This document shows, one piece after another, positions 1 through 7,987 of a DNA stretch of 42,986 nt. Position numbers and translations under genes: made by a program. The notes beneath the pieces were generated by a model. It did not search any database, was not told the origin of the DNA, and saw only the letters and a list, made by a program, of their open reading frames with translations. This stretch comes from an uncultured Bacteroidota bacterium (GTDB taxonomy: Bacteria > Bacteroidota > Bacteroidia > Chitinophagales > Saprospiraceae). Every line of letters starts with the position of its first letter. The first letter of the stretch is position 1. The stretch spans positions 1-42,986 of the forward strand of contig CAIYFY010000198.1 in the NCBI GenBank assembly GCA_903925535.1. The letters run 5' to 3'.

Positions 1-1533
1 ATGTCCATACCAAAGGAGCCGCGACAACTCATGATTAACCTCATGTATCTTGTGTTGACCGCGCTGCTGGCATTGAACGTGTCTGCTGAGGTGATGAATG
101 CTTTCTTCTCTCTCGATAAGGGGATGAAAGATACGGGTGCTATTGTTGACCGCTCCAACGAGGCGGTAATGAAGAGCATCGTCAAGGAAGTAGAGGCGTA
201 TGATTCCGAGATAAACAAAAAGTACCGCTCCAATGCGGAAAAAGCCAAAGAAGTGGCTGACAATTTCATAGCTTATATCGAGGGAGTTCGCAAAACACTC
301 TTCGAAAAGGCTGGTGGTCCAAACCCTAAAGTAGAAGGCCAACCCAAAGATATCCGTAATAAAGACCTGACCACCAAGATGTTCATCAACGATGGTCTGG
401 GCAAGGAGATTGAAGATAAAGTGAACGAGACCCGCAAAATACTTCTCGAACTCTCCGATGGGGATTCGACCGTTGCGCGCTCTCTGCCACTTAATATCGA
501 AGAACTCCCGCGCGGAGTAGCTGCCAAGAACTGGCCGGAGTACAAGTTCAAGCAAATGCCAGTCGCTGCTGTGTTCCCGATTCTGGGTAAACTGCAGAGC
601 GATGCCAAGAACTCTTACTCTGCTGTACTCAGCTATATCGCCAACAAGGTCGGCGGAGAAGATATCAAGTTCGACAAGTTCACTCCTGCTCTCTCTGCTG
701 AGAAGAGTTATGTGATCTCCGGCGACAGATATGCTGCAGATGTGTTCCTCAGCGCGTACAGCAGTACAGCTGACAATATCAGCATCAGCGTTAACGGTAG
801 CAGTGTGCCGCTCAAAGACGGTATCGGTCGCTACGAAACTGGTACCAGCGGTGTCGGTGAACGCAAGTTGAACGTGAGCATCAATGTGAAGAACCCGCTT
901 ACAGGCAAAACTGACAACTATCAGAAGGAATTCAAGTACGAAGTTGGTCAGCGCTCTGTCGCAGTTTCTCTCGACAAGATGAACGTGTTCTATATCGGCG
1001 TTCCAAACCCGGTCAGCGTTTCGGCTGCCGGTGTTTCTTCCAACGAAGTTAAGGTAACCGGCTCAGGCGGTGGTATCAGTCTGCAGGATAACGGCGGTGG
1101 CAAGTACACTGTCAACGTGACTACTCCCGGTGATGCCTCTCTCACTGTTTCAGGTGGAGGTGCTTCACAAACATTCCAGTATCGCGTTAAACGTATCCCC
1201 GACCCGAACCCGCGTCTCGGTGGCAACCCGAAAAACAAGGGTGGTGTTATGCCGAACGGTGAGTTCAAGGCCCAGGGCGGTATCGCAGCACTGCTGGAAA
1301 ACTTCGACTTCGATGCAAAATGCGATGTTGTTGGTTTTGAGGTTACGTACCTGCCCAAGCGCCAGGATCCTATCACCGCACAGAACGTAGGTGCACGCTG
1401 GAACCCTCAGGTGGCTGAATACATCAATAAAGCCAAGCCCGGCGACTCCTACTTCTTCGATGACGTAAAGTGCAAGTGCCCGGGTGATGCCGCTGCCCGT
1501 AACATCGGTGGTCTGGCATATAAAATCAGGTAA
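1..1533 (+). CDS. gldM: GldM, gliding motility / type IX secretion inner-membrane protein
   Basis: Known role: GldM pairs with GldL in the inner membrane as the proton-driven motor of gliding and T9SS, and its periplasmic domains reach the GldK/GldN ring. Seen: 510 codons, close to the usual GldM length. A charged N-terminus (MSIPKEPRQ) precedes one hydrophobic segment at about residues 11-30 (MINLMYLVLTALLALN), followed by the hallmark SAEVMNAF stretch. The rest is a long periplasmic part rich in beta-type sequence. The gene begins with ATG at the first base of the window, so an upstream start cannot be excluded, but the N-terminus looks complete for the family. gldN follows after 35 bases and probably shares the transcript; gldK and gldL would be expected just upstream, outside the window. 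Confidence 0.95.
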   Translation: MSIPKEPRQLMINLMYLVLTALLALNVSAEVMNAFFSLDKGMKDTGAIVDRSNEAVMKSIVKEVEAYDSEINKKYRSNAEKAKEVADNFIAYIEGVRKTLFEKAGGPNPKVEGQPKDIRNKDLTTKMFINDGLGKEIEDKVNETRKILLELSDGDSTVARSLPLNIEELPRGVAAKNWPEYKFKQMPVAAVFPILGKLQSDAKNSYSAVLSYIANKVGGEDIKFDKFTPALSAEKSYVISGDRYAADVFLSAYSSTADNISISVNGSSVPLKDGIGRYETGTSGVGERKLNVSINVKNPLTGKTDNYQKEFKYEVGQRSVAVSLDKMNVFYIGVPNPVSVSAAGVSSNEVKVTGSGGGISLQDNGGGKYTVNVTTPGDASLTVSGGGASQTFQYRVKRIPDPNPRLGGNPKNKGGVMPNGEFKAQGGIAALLENFDFDAKCDVVGFEVTYLPKRQDPITAQNVGARWNPQVAEYINKAKPGDSYFFDDVKCKCPGDAAARNIGGLAYKIR

Positions 1534-1568
1534 TTTTTTCACAACATTAACCCAAAACTGCACGAGCC

Positions 1569-2450
1569 ATGCAAACATTAGTAAAATGGATGTGCCTCTC
1601 TCTCTTCCTCTTCATCGGAACCACAGCTTTTGCTCAGGATCCTGAAGAAATTGAGTCTGAAGAGGTAACAGCTACTGAAGAACCGGAAGGTGGCGCAATT
1701 GACGATGTAGTCAAGAAGGAAATCATGGGCGAACGCAGGGTACTGCCTTATCAGCCTGTTCGCGAAAGCGACGTTTTCTGGGAAAAGCGTATCTGGCGCG
1801 TCATTGACGTTCGTGAGAAAATGAACCTGCCGTTCGCTTATCCCGAACAGCCTTTCTTCAAAATTCTCTCCGACGCTGCAACAAAGGGCGACCTCCCTGT
1901 TTACAGTGTTGACGAAGACGGAGCCAAATTCAAAAAGCGCCTGAGCACAGAAGATGTCCTCTCTATGCTCTCCAAGTCGGATACTGTTATTACTTTCGAT
2001 CCTGAAACTTACGAGGAGAAGATCACGATTGTAAATAACGATATCAACTGGGAGGATGTCAAGCGCTTCCGTATCAAGGAAGTATGGTTCTTCGACAAGG
2101 AAACTTCAACCATGCAGGTTCGTATCCTCGGTATCGCTCCGATGATTGACGTGCGCGACAATGAAGGTAACTTCCGCTTCGAAAAGCCAATGTTCTGGGT
2201 GTATTACCCGCACGCACGCGAACTGTTCGCGCGCCACCGCGTATACACTATGGGCGGCAATATGAACGCGACTATCTCCTGGGATGACTACTTCGAAATG
2301 CGCTATTTCGCAAGTTACGTTTACAAGGAGTCTAACGTGTACGACCGCAAACTGGAAGACTATATCCCGCCGAGCGTGGATCTGCAGATGGAATCAGAGC
2401 GTATCAAAGCCGAGATTTTCAACTGGGAGCACGACCTCTGGCAGTATTAA
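1569..2450 (+). CDS. gldN: GldN, gliding motility / T9SS periplasmic ring protein
   Basis: Known role: GldN (PorN) binds the lipoprotein GldK and forms the periplasmic ring of the T9SS trans-envelope complex that contacts GldM. Seen: 293 codons with a clear signal peptide (MQTLVKWMCLSLFLFIGTTAFAQ, cleavage after AFAQ). An acidic linker follows, then a conserved body with FWEKRIWRVIDVREKMNLPF near residues 70-90 and a C-terminal half rich in aromatic residues. It starts 35 bases after gldM and ends just before a strong rho-independent terminator, so it is the last gene of the gld operon. Identity rests on the family pattern and on its position after gldM. Confidence 0.93.
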   Translation: MQTLVKWMCLSLFLFIGTTAFAQDPEEIESEEVTATEEPEGGAIDDVVKKEIMGERRVLPYQPVRESDVFWEKRIWRVIDVREKMNLPFAYPEQPFFKILSDAATKGDLPVYSVDEDGAKFKKRLSTEDVLSMLSKSDTVITFDPETYEEKITIVNNDINWEDVKRFRIKEVWFFDKETSTMQVRILGIAPMIDVRDNEGNFRFEKPMFWVYYPHARELFARHRVYTMGGNMNATISWDDYFEMRYFASYVYKESNVYDRKLEDYIPPSVDLQMESERIKAEIFNWEHDLWQY

Positions 2451-2477
2451 TCTCCAGTTGTTGTCAAACAACCTGTT

Positions 2478-2515
2478 ATCCCGGATCTTCATACCTGAAG
2501 ATCCGGGATTTTTTG
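2478..2515 (+). terminator. Rho-independent terminator of the gld operon
   Basis: Perfect 14-bp stem (2478-2491 with 2496-2509), a four-base loop (tacc) and then a run of T residues (2509-2514). It lies 27 bases after the gldN stop codon and closes the gldM-gldN transcript. Confidence 0.92.
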
Positions 2516-2577
2516 TAAATAGCCGAAATGTCCGGCACCGACTATTTTCCATTCATCCAGCAAAATGAATTATCTGC

Positions 2578-2961
2578 ATGAACGCTTTTCTTTCACTTGG
2601 CCGCTACTTTTTTGTGATCCCGTTCGCAGTGTTCGGTCTGTTTCACTTTATGAAAGCTGATACCATGGCCAGCATGGTTCCTTCCTACATGCCCGCAGGT
2701 GTAGTATGGGTTTATCTCTCCGGTCTCGGCCTGTTGGCTGCAGCCGTTTCTATCCTTTTGGGCAAGTACGATAAACTGGCTTCGATATTGCTGAGTATCA
2801 TGCTTCTGCTTTTCGCAGTTATGATTTATCTCCCGGGAGCAATGTCTGGTGGCGAAACAGCCCATTCAAGCCTCGGTTATTTGCTGCGCGACCTTAGTCA
2901 CGCAGGTGCTGCCATGCTCTATGCTGCCAATCTGGCCAAAGATCGCTCTTTGATTGGCTGA
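2578..2961 (+). CDS. DoxX-like small membrane protein
   Basis: Seen: 127 codons, almost wholly hydrophobic, with four predicted membrane helices (about residues 5-22, 42-60, 66-85 and 100-117). The N-terminal pattern of a first helix ending in FGLFHF, then a short polar stretch with a conserved proline (VPSYMP), is typical of DoxX/DoxX-like proteins. Known: the family is widespread and mostly uncharacterised; some members take part in quinone-linked redox or oxidative-stress functions. It sits alone between the gld terminator and a convergent pseudouridine synthase gene (6 bases between the two stops). No clear promoter match was found upstream. The family call is fairly safe; the function is not known. 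Confidence 0.75.
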   Translation: MNAFLSLGRYFFVIPFAVFGLFHFMKADTMASMVPSYMPAGVVWVYLSGLGLLAAAVSILLGKYDKLASILLSIMLLLFAVMIYLPGAMSGGETAHSSLGYLLRDLSHAGAAMLYAANLAKDRSLIG

Positions 2962-2967
2962 TCTGTT

Positions 2968-4623
2968 TCAGAAGGCATCCTTTGCTTCAAATTTCATCTG
3001 CACGCCGCCCGCCGGATGCGTAAACTGAAGGCGATCGGCGTGCAGGTGAAGTCTGGTACATTCCGTACCGTATAATTCGTCGCCTGCGATAGGCGCATTG
3101 AGTCCATCCGGGTGGGCAGCGTGTACTCTGAGCTGGTGGGTACGACCCGTCACCGGGTAAAAATGGATTCTTGTCCTGTTTGCCTCATAACCACACACCT
3201 GCCAGTGTGTGCGGGCAGCCTTCCCGTGTTCGTGGCACACCATCTGTCTCGGACGGTCGTCGAGGTCCACACGAAGCGGCAGATCAATGGTGCCTTCCCG
3301 CTCCATTACTATCCCGTCAAGCAGGGCAGTGTATCTTTTTTCCACGCTTCTTGTCAGAAACTGCTGTTGCAGTATCTTGTGCGCCGCAGTATTCAGCGCC
3401 AGCAGCATCAGACCTGAAGTGGACATATCGAGCCGGTGAACGATTAATGGCCCTGTTGCGCTGGGGTATTTTGCCCTGATTCTTGTAAAAACGGAGTCGC
3501 TTTCCTCCTTTCCGGGTACAGAAAGCAGTCCTGAGGGCTTCTCCACGACTACAATATGTTCGTCTTCGTACAGAATTACGAGATCGTGATCAGGTCCCGT
3601 CCGGCTCTCCGCCTGCTCCACCTCCGTTCCATCCAGCATGTGACTCAGTATGGGCAGGCACTTTCCCCGGCATGCCGGATAGAAATGGCCATGCCGGCGG
3701 ATTTCCCCCGCAGGAGATGCTCCCCACCAGAATTCTGCCAATGCTACCGGCCTGAGTTGTTCTGCAAATGCGTACTGCAGCAGTTTGGGACCTGCGCACT
3801 CACCCGCACCCGCAGGGGGCTGAACGCCGGTATGCAAAAAAATTTCTCCCAGGCTCTTGCGCTCTCCCCGCACGTTCAGAAATGAGTAGTGATTGAATAT
3901 CTGTTGTTGAAGAGCCGCTGATCCCCGTTTTCTCTCCTCCTTCAGCGCCTGCAGACGGGCATTATATTGCTCCAGATTACTGCTTGCTTCCTCAATACGC
4001 GTTTTCCAGTACCTTTTCAGATCCTTCATCTCGAAATGATCACGGGCGCTTTCATTTCGCAGCTGCTCCCTTGTTTCCTCGCCGGCATCAGCCCTTCTGG
4101 TATTTCTGTCAGCTTTTGCAGCCCGGTGTCTTTCTTTTAACGCTTCGATTCTGGTATCTGCTTCCGATATTTCATCCTGCAACTTTTGTTGCAACGCTAT
4201 AAAAACAGCACTGTTTTCAAGCTGTCCGGCCTCCAGATTGATTGAATTCAGTACAGCCTCGCCTTTTCGAAAGAAGCCCTCCTCTTCCAGTATGTCAAAT
4301 ACGGGTGGAACAAAACCCTCGTGATGATTGACTCCCGCCAGCTTCCCGGAAAAGGCGGCCAGATATCCGGTCTCGCCGGTATTCCGGCTCTGAACTACCA
4401 GTACTCCGAACATTTTGCCACACGAGCCCTGATCATTAGTGAATCCGAAATTATGAATTTTCTCCAGCTCTTTCATCCTGTATTCCAGTTCCTGCACGGC
4501 TCTCAGGCACAACGGATGTGGCTGGTAGCTGAAAGGATTGTTGAGGCGCTGTGGTATCTCTTCTGCTGAAACCGGCCTGTCAAAGGGTATGAAGCAGGCT
4601 GGCAGGCTTTCGTTGCGGGTCAT
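2968..4623 (-). CDS. RluA-family RNA pseudouridine synthase with long N-terminal extension
   Basis: Known role: RluA-type enzymes isomerise uridine to pseudouridine in rRNA or tRNA. Seen: the C-terminal part (about residues 345-551) has the full catalytic domain, with the LIVHRLDMSTSGL motif giving the catalytic Asp at about residue 399, YEDEHIVVVEKPSGLLSVPG before it, and the later GRTHQLRVH motif. The first 340 residues are extra: a globular start, a charged coiled-coil at about 140-235, then a segment with GHFYPACRGKC (two Cys). Pseudouridine synthases of about 550 residues with such an extension occur in several bacteria, so this is a known architecture and not a fusion artefact. The exact RNA target cannot be read from the sequence. 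Confidence 0.85.
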   Translation of the reverse strand: MTRNESLPACFIPFDRPVSAEEIPQRLNNPFSYQPHPLCLRAVQELEYRMKELEKIHNFGFTNDQGSCGKMFGVLVVQSRNTGETGYLAAFSGKLAGVNHHEGFVPPVFDILEEEGFFRKGEAVLNSINLEAGQLENSAVFIALQQKLQDEISEADTRIEALKERHRAAKADRNTRRADAGEETREQLRNESARDHFEMKDLKRYWKTRIEEASSNLEQYNARLQALKEERKRGSAALQQQIFNHYSFLNVRGERKSLGEIFLHTGVQPPAGAGECAGPKLLQYAFAEQLRPVALAEFWWGASPAGEIRRHGHFYPACRGKCLPILSHMLDGTEVEQAESRTGPDHDLVILYEDEHIVVVEKPSGLLSVPGKEESDSVFTRIRAKYPSATGPLIVHRLDMSTSGLMLLALNTAAHKILQQQFLTRSVEKRYTALLDGIVMEREGTIDLPLRVDLDDRPRQMVCHEHGKAARTHWQVCGYEANRTRIHFYPVTGRTHQLRVHAAHPDGLNAPIAGDELYGTECTRLHLHADRLQFTHPAGGVQMKFEAKDAF

Positions 4624-4763
4624 ATTTGTATGTGTTCACCAATTTCCAATCATGAGTGGGTCCGTCAGGAGAAGACGACTTTGTGTTCCGTCAGAAATCA
4701 GTTGTGATTGGTGACGTGATATTCATTGTCGCTTTGTTTCGGGGTACAGAGACAGGCATGGAA

Positions 4764-6437
4764 TTACTCTCCCTTTCTTGTTCTGGCTCTTTCTTTGGCA
4801 GCCCTGATATCTGACAGTGCCGGCTTCAGATTGCGTTTTTCAGACACGACTGTTTCTGCCTGCTGAATAGCTTCAGGGCTTCCGGCTGCCTCCAGTGCCA
4901 GTATGGACTTTCGCACCTCGGCTGGTGTCCTCGCCTCCGAGATCTGTTTCACAATAGCATGATCAATAGATGTTTGCACCTGTTTCAAGGTGTCTTTCGG
5001 GATGTCTTCCAGCACGATCGCCAGTTTGTCTCCGGCAGGATAGTCGCGCAGGTAAGCACTTATTTTGGCTGAACTGGGCTTCAGACGCAAGCTGAGCAGA
5101 TAAGCATCTTCAAGTCCCTGAACAAGACTGTCGGAGGTGTTTTTTTGCCTCGCAATGGAATCTCTGAGTTCAGGCAGGCGCTCGCTTTCCGGAAAATCCT
5201 TTACGAAACTGATAAACCCGCTGGCTGCAGGGGCCTGAGCAAGGGAGATCAGCCTCCTTGACTCTATCTGCATGATGCGGTCAATAACCTGCGCTTTGAA
5301 CCGGCCATTTCCGGCAAATTCTGCTTCATACAGCCGCCAGTCCGACAAATTATCAGTTTTTACAGCTTTGTAAAAAAGGGCTTTTTCCACATTTGAAGCT
5401 GCATCGGGCACCTTGCGGTATTTGCCGGCGTAAGCAGTATATCCATCGGCTTCATCGCGCAGGCTGGCTATCCACCAGTCACGCGTGTATTCGGGAGTCA
5501 GCGCCCATACGGCCGTGCTGCCTGTAAGGAGCAGTGCCATCACGATGGCAGCGGCTCGCCCGCGTGTGGACTTGCGCGCGGGTTCATCAATGAGCGGGGA
5601 TGGTGGAGTGGGGGAGGCGTATTCACTGTCTGTTTTGAGTACATCAGCCTCAAAATAACCTGTATCAGCCCCCAGTTTCAAAACCGGTCCCGATCGCTTT
5701 ATTTCTCCGCCGTTATCTTCCTGTTGGGTAGATTCGCTGCCAACGGTGACCGTTTCCAGAACAGACACTTCTTTCGGTACATATTTTCCGAGATCAGGCA
5801 AAAATTCCATCATGGAAATTTTAACCAGCAGCTGATGCTGACCAGTCATTCCGGGGGTTACACTGAAAATCCATTGTGTATATCCCGTCGCGCGGACCAG
5901 CTGACCGGCAGCACTGAGCGATTTGACGGTGAAAACTCCGTCGGCAGGGTCCAGCAGTTCAGCAGTCATCATATCCGACACTTCCACACGTTCCTTCACC
6001 GTTACGTTCTGATCAAGTACGACGTCCTGGAATATCGCATCGTCTTCAACGGCCACCCTGATTATACAGATAACAGGTTTCAAAAGCGGCATCTGACGAG
6101 GAATCCGGTACAGAACACTTCCGTATTTTGTACCGTCCGGTTCACCGGTGTTTTCAATCGGGTCAGCGAAATCAGACTCTCCAAGTGCGGAAATCAAATC
6201 CATACAGTTCGCCCGTATGGTATCCAGCCTTTGCTGAAAATCATCTGTATCAATGGTATTTCTGAAGTACGCTTTATTGGCGTCCTTCAGCTGTCCCTGC
6301 ATAACTACCACCGTATTATACTTCTCCTGATGCTCAGGGAGCAAGTCTCTGAGTGCCTGTAATGCCGCCGGAAGATCTTCAATCAGAAGATCTTTCAATT
6401 CTTTTTTAAGTTCAGAAAGAGGCCTTGACAGAGACAT
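4764..6437 (-). CDS. Effector-associated-domain (EAD11-like) membrane protein with tandem YxxxYP-type repeats
   Basis: Seen: 557 codons. Residues 1-90 form a helical domain whose pattern (helix ending in LLPE, a long central helix, then NTIDTDDFQQRLDTIRANCMDLI) resembles effector-associated domain 11. Residues 105-235 form a beta-rich domain of the kind that often follows EADs, with a YTQWIFSVTP core. A proline-rich linker leads to one membrane helix at about 294-313, followed by some 240 helical residues. These include four degenerate repeats of the form aromatic-xxx-aromatic-P-x-G/S (near 333, 370, 409 and 459), like the repeats after caspase- or CHAT-type effectors. Known: EADs tether effectors to partners in bacterial conflict and signalling systems. 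Odd: no protease, TIR or NTPase domain is present and no second EAD protein is in the window. Inferred: an adaptor or membrane anchor; function unproven. Confidence 0.65.
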   Translation of the reverse strand: MSLSRPLSELKKELKDLLIEDLPAALQALRDLLPEHQEKYNTVVVMQGQLKDANKAYFRNTIDTDDFQQRLDTIRANCMDLISALGESDFADPIENTGEPDGTKYGSVLYRIPRQMPLLKPVICIIRVAVEDDAIFQDVVLDQNVTVKERVEVSDMMTAELLDPADGVFTVKSLSAAGQLVRATGYTQWIFSVTPGMTGQHQLLVKISMMEFLPDLGKYVPKEVSVLETVTVGSESTQQEDNGGEIKRSGPVLKLGADTGYFEADVLKTDSEYASPTPPSPLIDEPARKSTRGRAAAIVMALLLTGSTAVWALTPEYTRDWWIASLRDEADGYTAYAGKYRKVPDAASNVEKALFYKAVKTDNLSDWRLYEAEFAGNGRFKAQVIDRIMQIESRRLISLAQAPAASGFISFVKDFPESERLPELRDSIARQKNTSDSLVQGLEDAYLLSLRLKPSSAKISAYLRDYPAGDKLAIVLEDIPKDTLKQVQTSIDHAIVKQISEARTPAEVRKSILALEAAGSPEAIQQAETVVSEKRNLKPALSDIRAAKERARTRKGE

Positions 6438-6510
6438 GAGCGTGTGCGTTCACAGATATTGACGCTTTTTTGCATCAATATGGTATCTTTAGCGCGAAAT
6501 TAATTCAAAC

Positions 6511-7956
6511 ATGCGTTTTTTTACATTCTTTTTGCTCTTTTTACTGCAGATACAATCTGCTTACACACAGGAACACCAGGCTTACACCCCTGACCCCGAT
6601 CCGGCTATCCGGCAGCGGCTGGAGGAGTGGCAGGATCTCAAGTTTGGTTTGCTGATGCACTGGGGTGCATACAGTCAGTGGGGAATAGTTGAAAGCTGGA
6701 GTATTTGTCCGGAAGATCTGGGCTGGGCTACCGGAGCCAGAAAGCCCGGCGTGTCCGATAACTACAACGACTATGTCAGCGCCTATGAGAATCTGAAGAC
6801 TACCTTCAATCCGGCGAAGTTCAACCCCGAAAGGTGGGCAGCAGCAGCCAGGGAAGCCGGGATGAAGTATGTGGTTTTCACAACCAAACATCACGATGGT
6901 TTCTGCATGTTTGACTCCGATCAGACAGATTACAAAATAACAGATCCGGGTTGTCCCTTTTCCTCCAACCCGCGCAGCAATGTGGCAAAGGAAGTGTTTG
7001 GCGCCTTTAGAAATGAAGGATTGTGGACAGGGGCCTATTTTTCCAAGCCCGACTGGCACTGCGATGCCTACTGGTGGAAGAAGTTTCCCGCTTCCGACAG
7101 AAATTGCAACTATTCTATTGCCAAATACCCCGAACAGTGGGAAAGGTATGTGCAATATACCCATAATCAGATAGACGAACTGATGTCTGACTATGGGAAA
7201 ATGGATATCCTCTGGCTCGACGGCGGCTGGGTACGCATCAAAACACAGTCTGAAATAGTGGCTGAACTCACCGAAGTGTATGAGGGAAGTCGCTGGGCCC
7301 GCAATCCGCAAAGTCAGGATATCAGAATGGGGGAAATTGTACAAAAAGCCAGAGCCAAACAACCCGGTCTGATTGTGGTGGACAGGGCTGTCCCCGGACA
7401 GTATCAGAATTATCTCACTCCGGAGCAGCATATCCCCGATGAGGGATTACCCTATCCGTGGGAAACCTGTATGACCATGGCCGGAAGCTGGAGCTATGTA
7501 CCGAACGACAAGTACAAGCCGACCGATGAGCTGATTGAAAAACTGGTAGATATTGTGAGCAAGGGGGGTAATTTCCTGCTCAATATCGGCCCGGGTCCCG
7601 ACGGCGAATTCGACCCGGTGGCATACGACCGTCTCCGGGAAATCGGAGAGTGGATGAAAGTAAACGGGGAGGCGGTATATGGAACGAGAATGGCCGAAAC
7701 CTTCAGTGAGGGCGACAATATCCGCTTTGCACGCTCCAAAGATGGTCGCAGATTTATTTATCTGTTCCAGCCCCCCGGAGAAAAGGTCACAATTTCCAAA
7801 ATGCCTTTTGAAAAGGGGGCAAAATTGAGAATGCCTGGCACGAATGCCCGTATTACCTGGAAACAGACAGGCGACGGCGTCGAAATCAGTATTCCGGCCG
7901 CCGCTGTTTCTGCCGGCAAGTATGTCTGGGTACTGGAGTATTCTGTTGGGAGGTAG
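6511..7956 (+). CDS. Alpha-L-fucosidase, glycoside hydrolase family 29
   Basis: Known role: GH29 enzymes release alpha-L-fucose from glycans by a retaining mechanism. Seen: 481 codons. A signal peptide (MRFFTFFLLFLLQIQSAYTQ) is followed by the family markers FGLLMHWGAYSQWG (about 45-58), FTTKHHDGF (about 123-131) and MDILWLDGGW, in which Asp237 is the expected nucleophile. The later WETCMTMAGSWSY and NFLLNIGPGPDGE stretches are also typical. The last 80 residues form a small C-terminal beta domain. Likely exported to the periplasm. It is followed after 31 bases by an amidase and then by a convergent sulfatase, a setting that suggests glycan degradation. No SusC/SusD pair is present, so this is not a complete polysaccharide utilisation locus. 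Confidence 0.93.
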   Translation: MRFFTFFLLFLLQIQSAYTQEHQAYTPDPDPAIRQRLEEWQDLKFGLLMHWGAYSQWGIVESWSICPEDLGWATGARKPGVSDNYNDYVSAYENLKTTFNPAKFNPERWAAAAREAGMKYVVFTTKHHDGFCMFDSDQTDYKITDPGCPFSSNPRSNVAKEVFGAFRNEGLWTGAYFSKPDWHCDAYWWKKFPASDRNCNYSIAKYPEQWERYVQYTHNQIDELMSDYGKMDILWLDGGWVRIKTQSEIVAELTEVYEGSRWARNPQSQDIRMGEIVQKARAKQPGLIVVDRAVPGQYQNYLTPEQHIPDEGLPYPWETCMTMAGSWSYVPNDKYKPTDELIEKLVDIVSKGGNFLLNIGPGPDGEFDPVAYDRLREIGEWMKVNGEAVYGTRMAETFSEGDNIRFARSKDGRRFIYLFQPPGEKVTISKMPFEKGAKLRMPGTNARITWKQTGDGVEISIPAAAVSAGKYVWVLEYSVGR

Positions 7957-7987
7957 GTTATTCATCTCTGTTTATCTTGTTCAACTC

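Noticed and set aside
6484..6491. TATCTTTA as promoter of the fucosidase gene
   Set aside because: It misses the final G of TAnnTTTG and has no well-placed -33 element; too weak to list.
6541..7431. 296-codon minus-strand open frame
   Set aside because: Antisense to the GH29 fucosidase, whose catalytic motifs are intact on the plus strand.
7844..7987. Upstream in-frame start of the amidase
   Set aside because: It overlaps the fucosidase gene and would bury the twin-arginine signal that begins at 7988.
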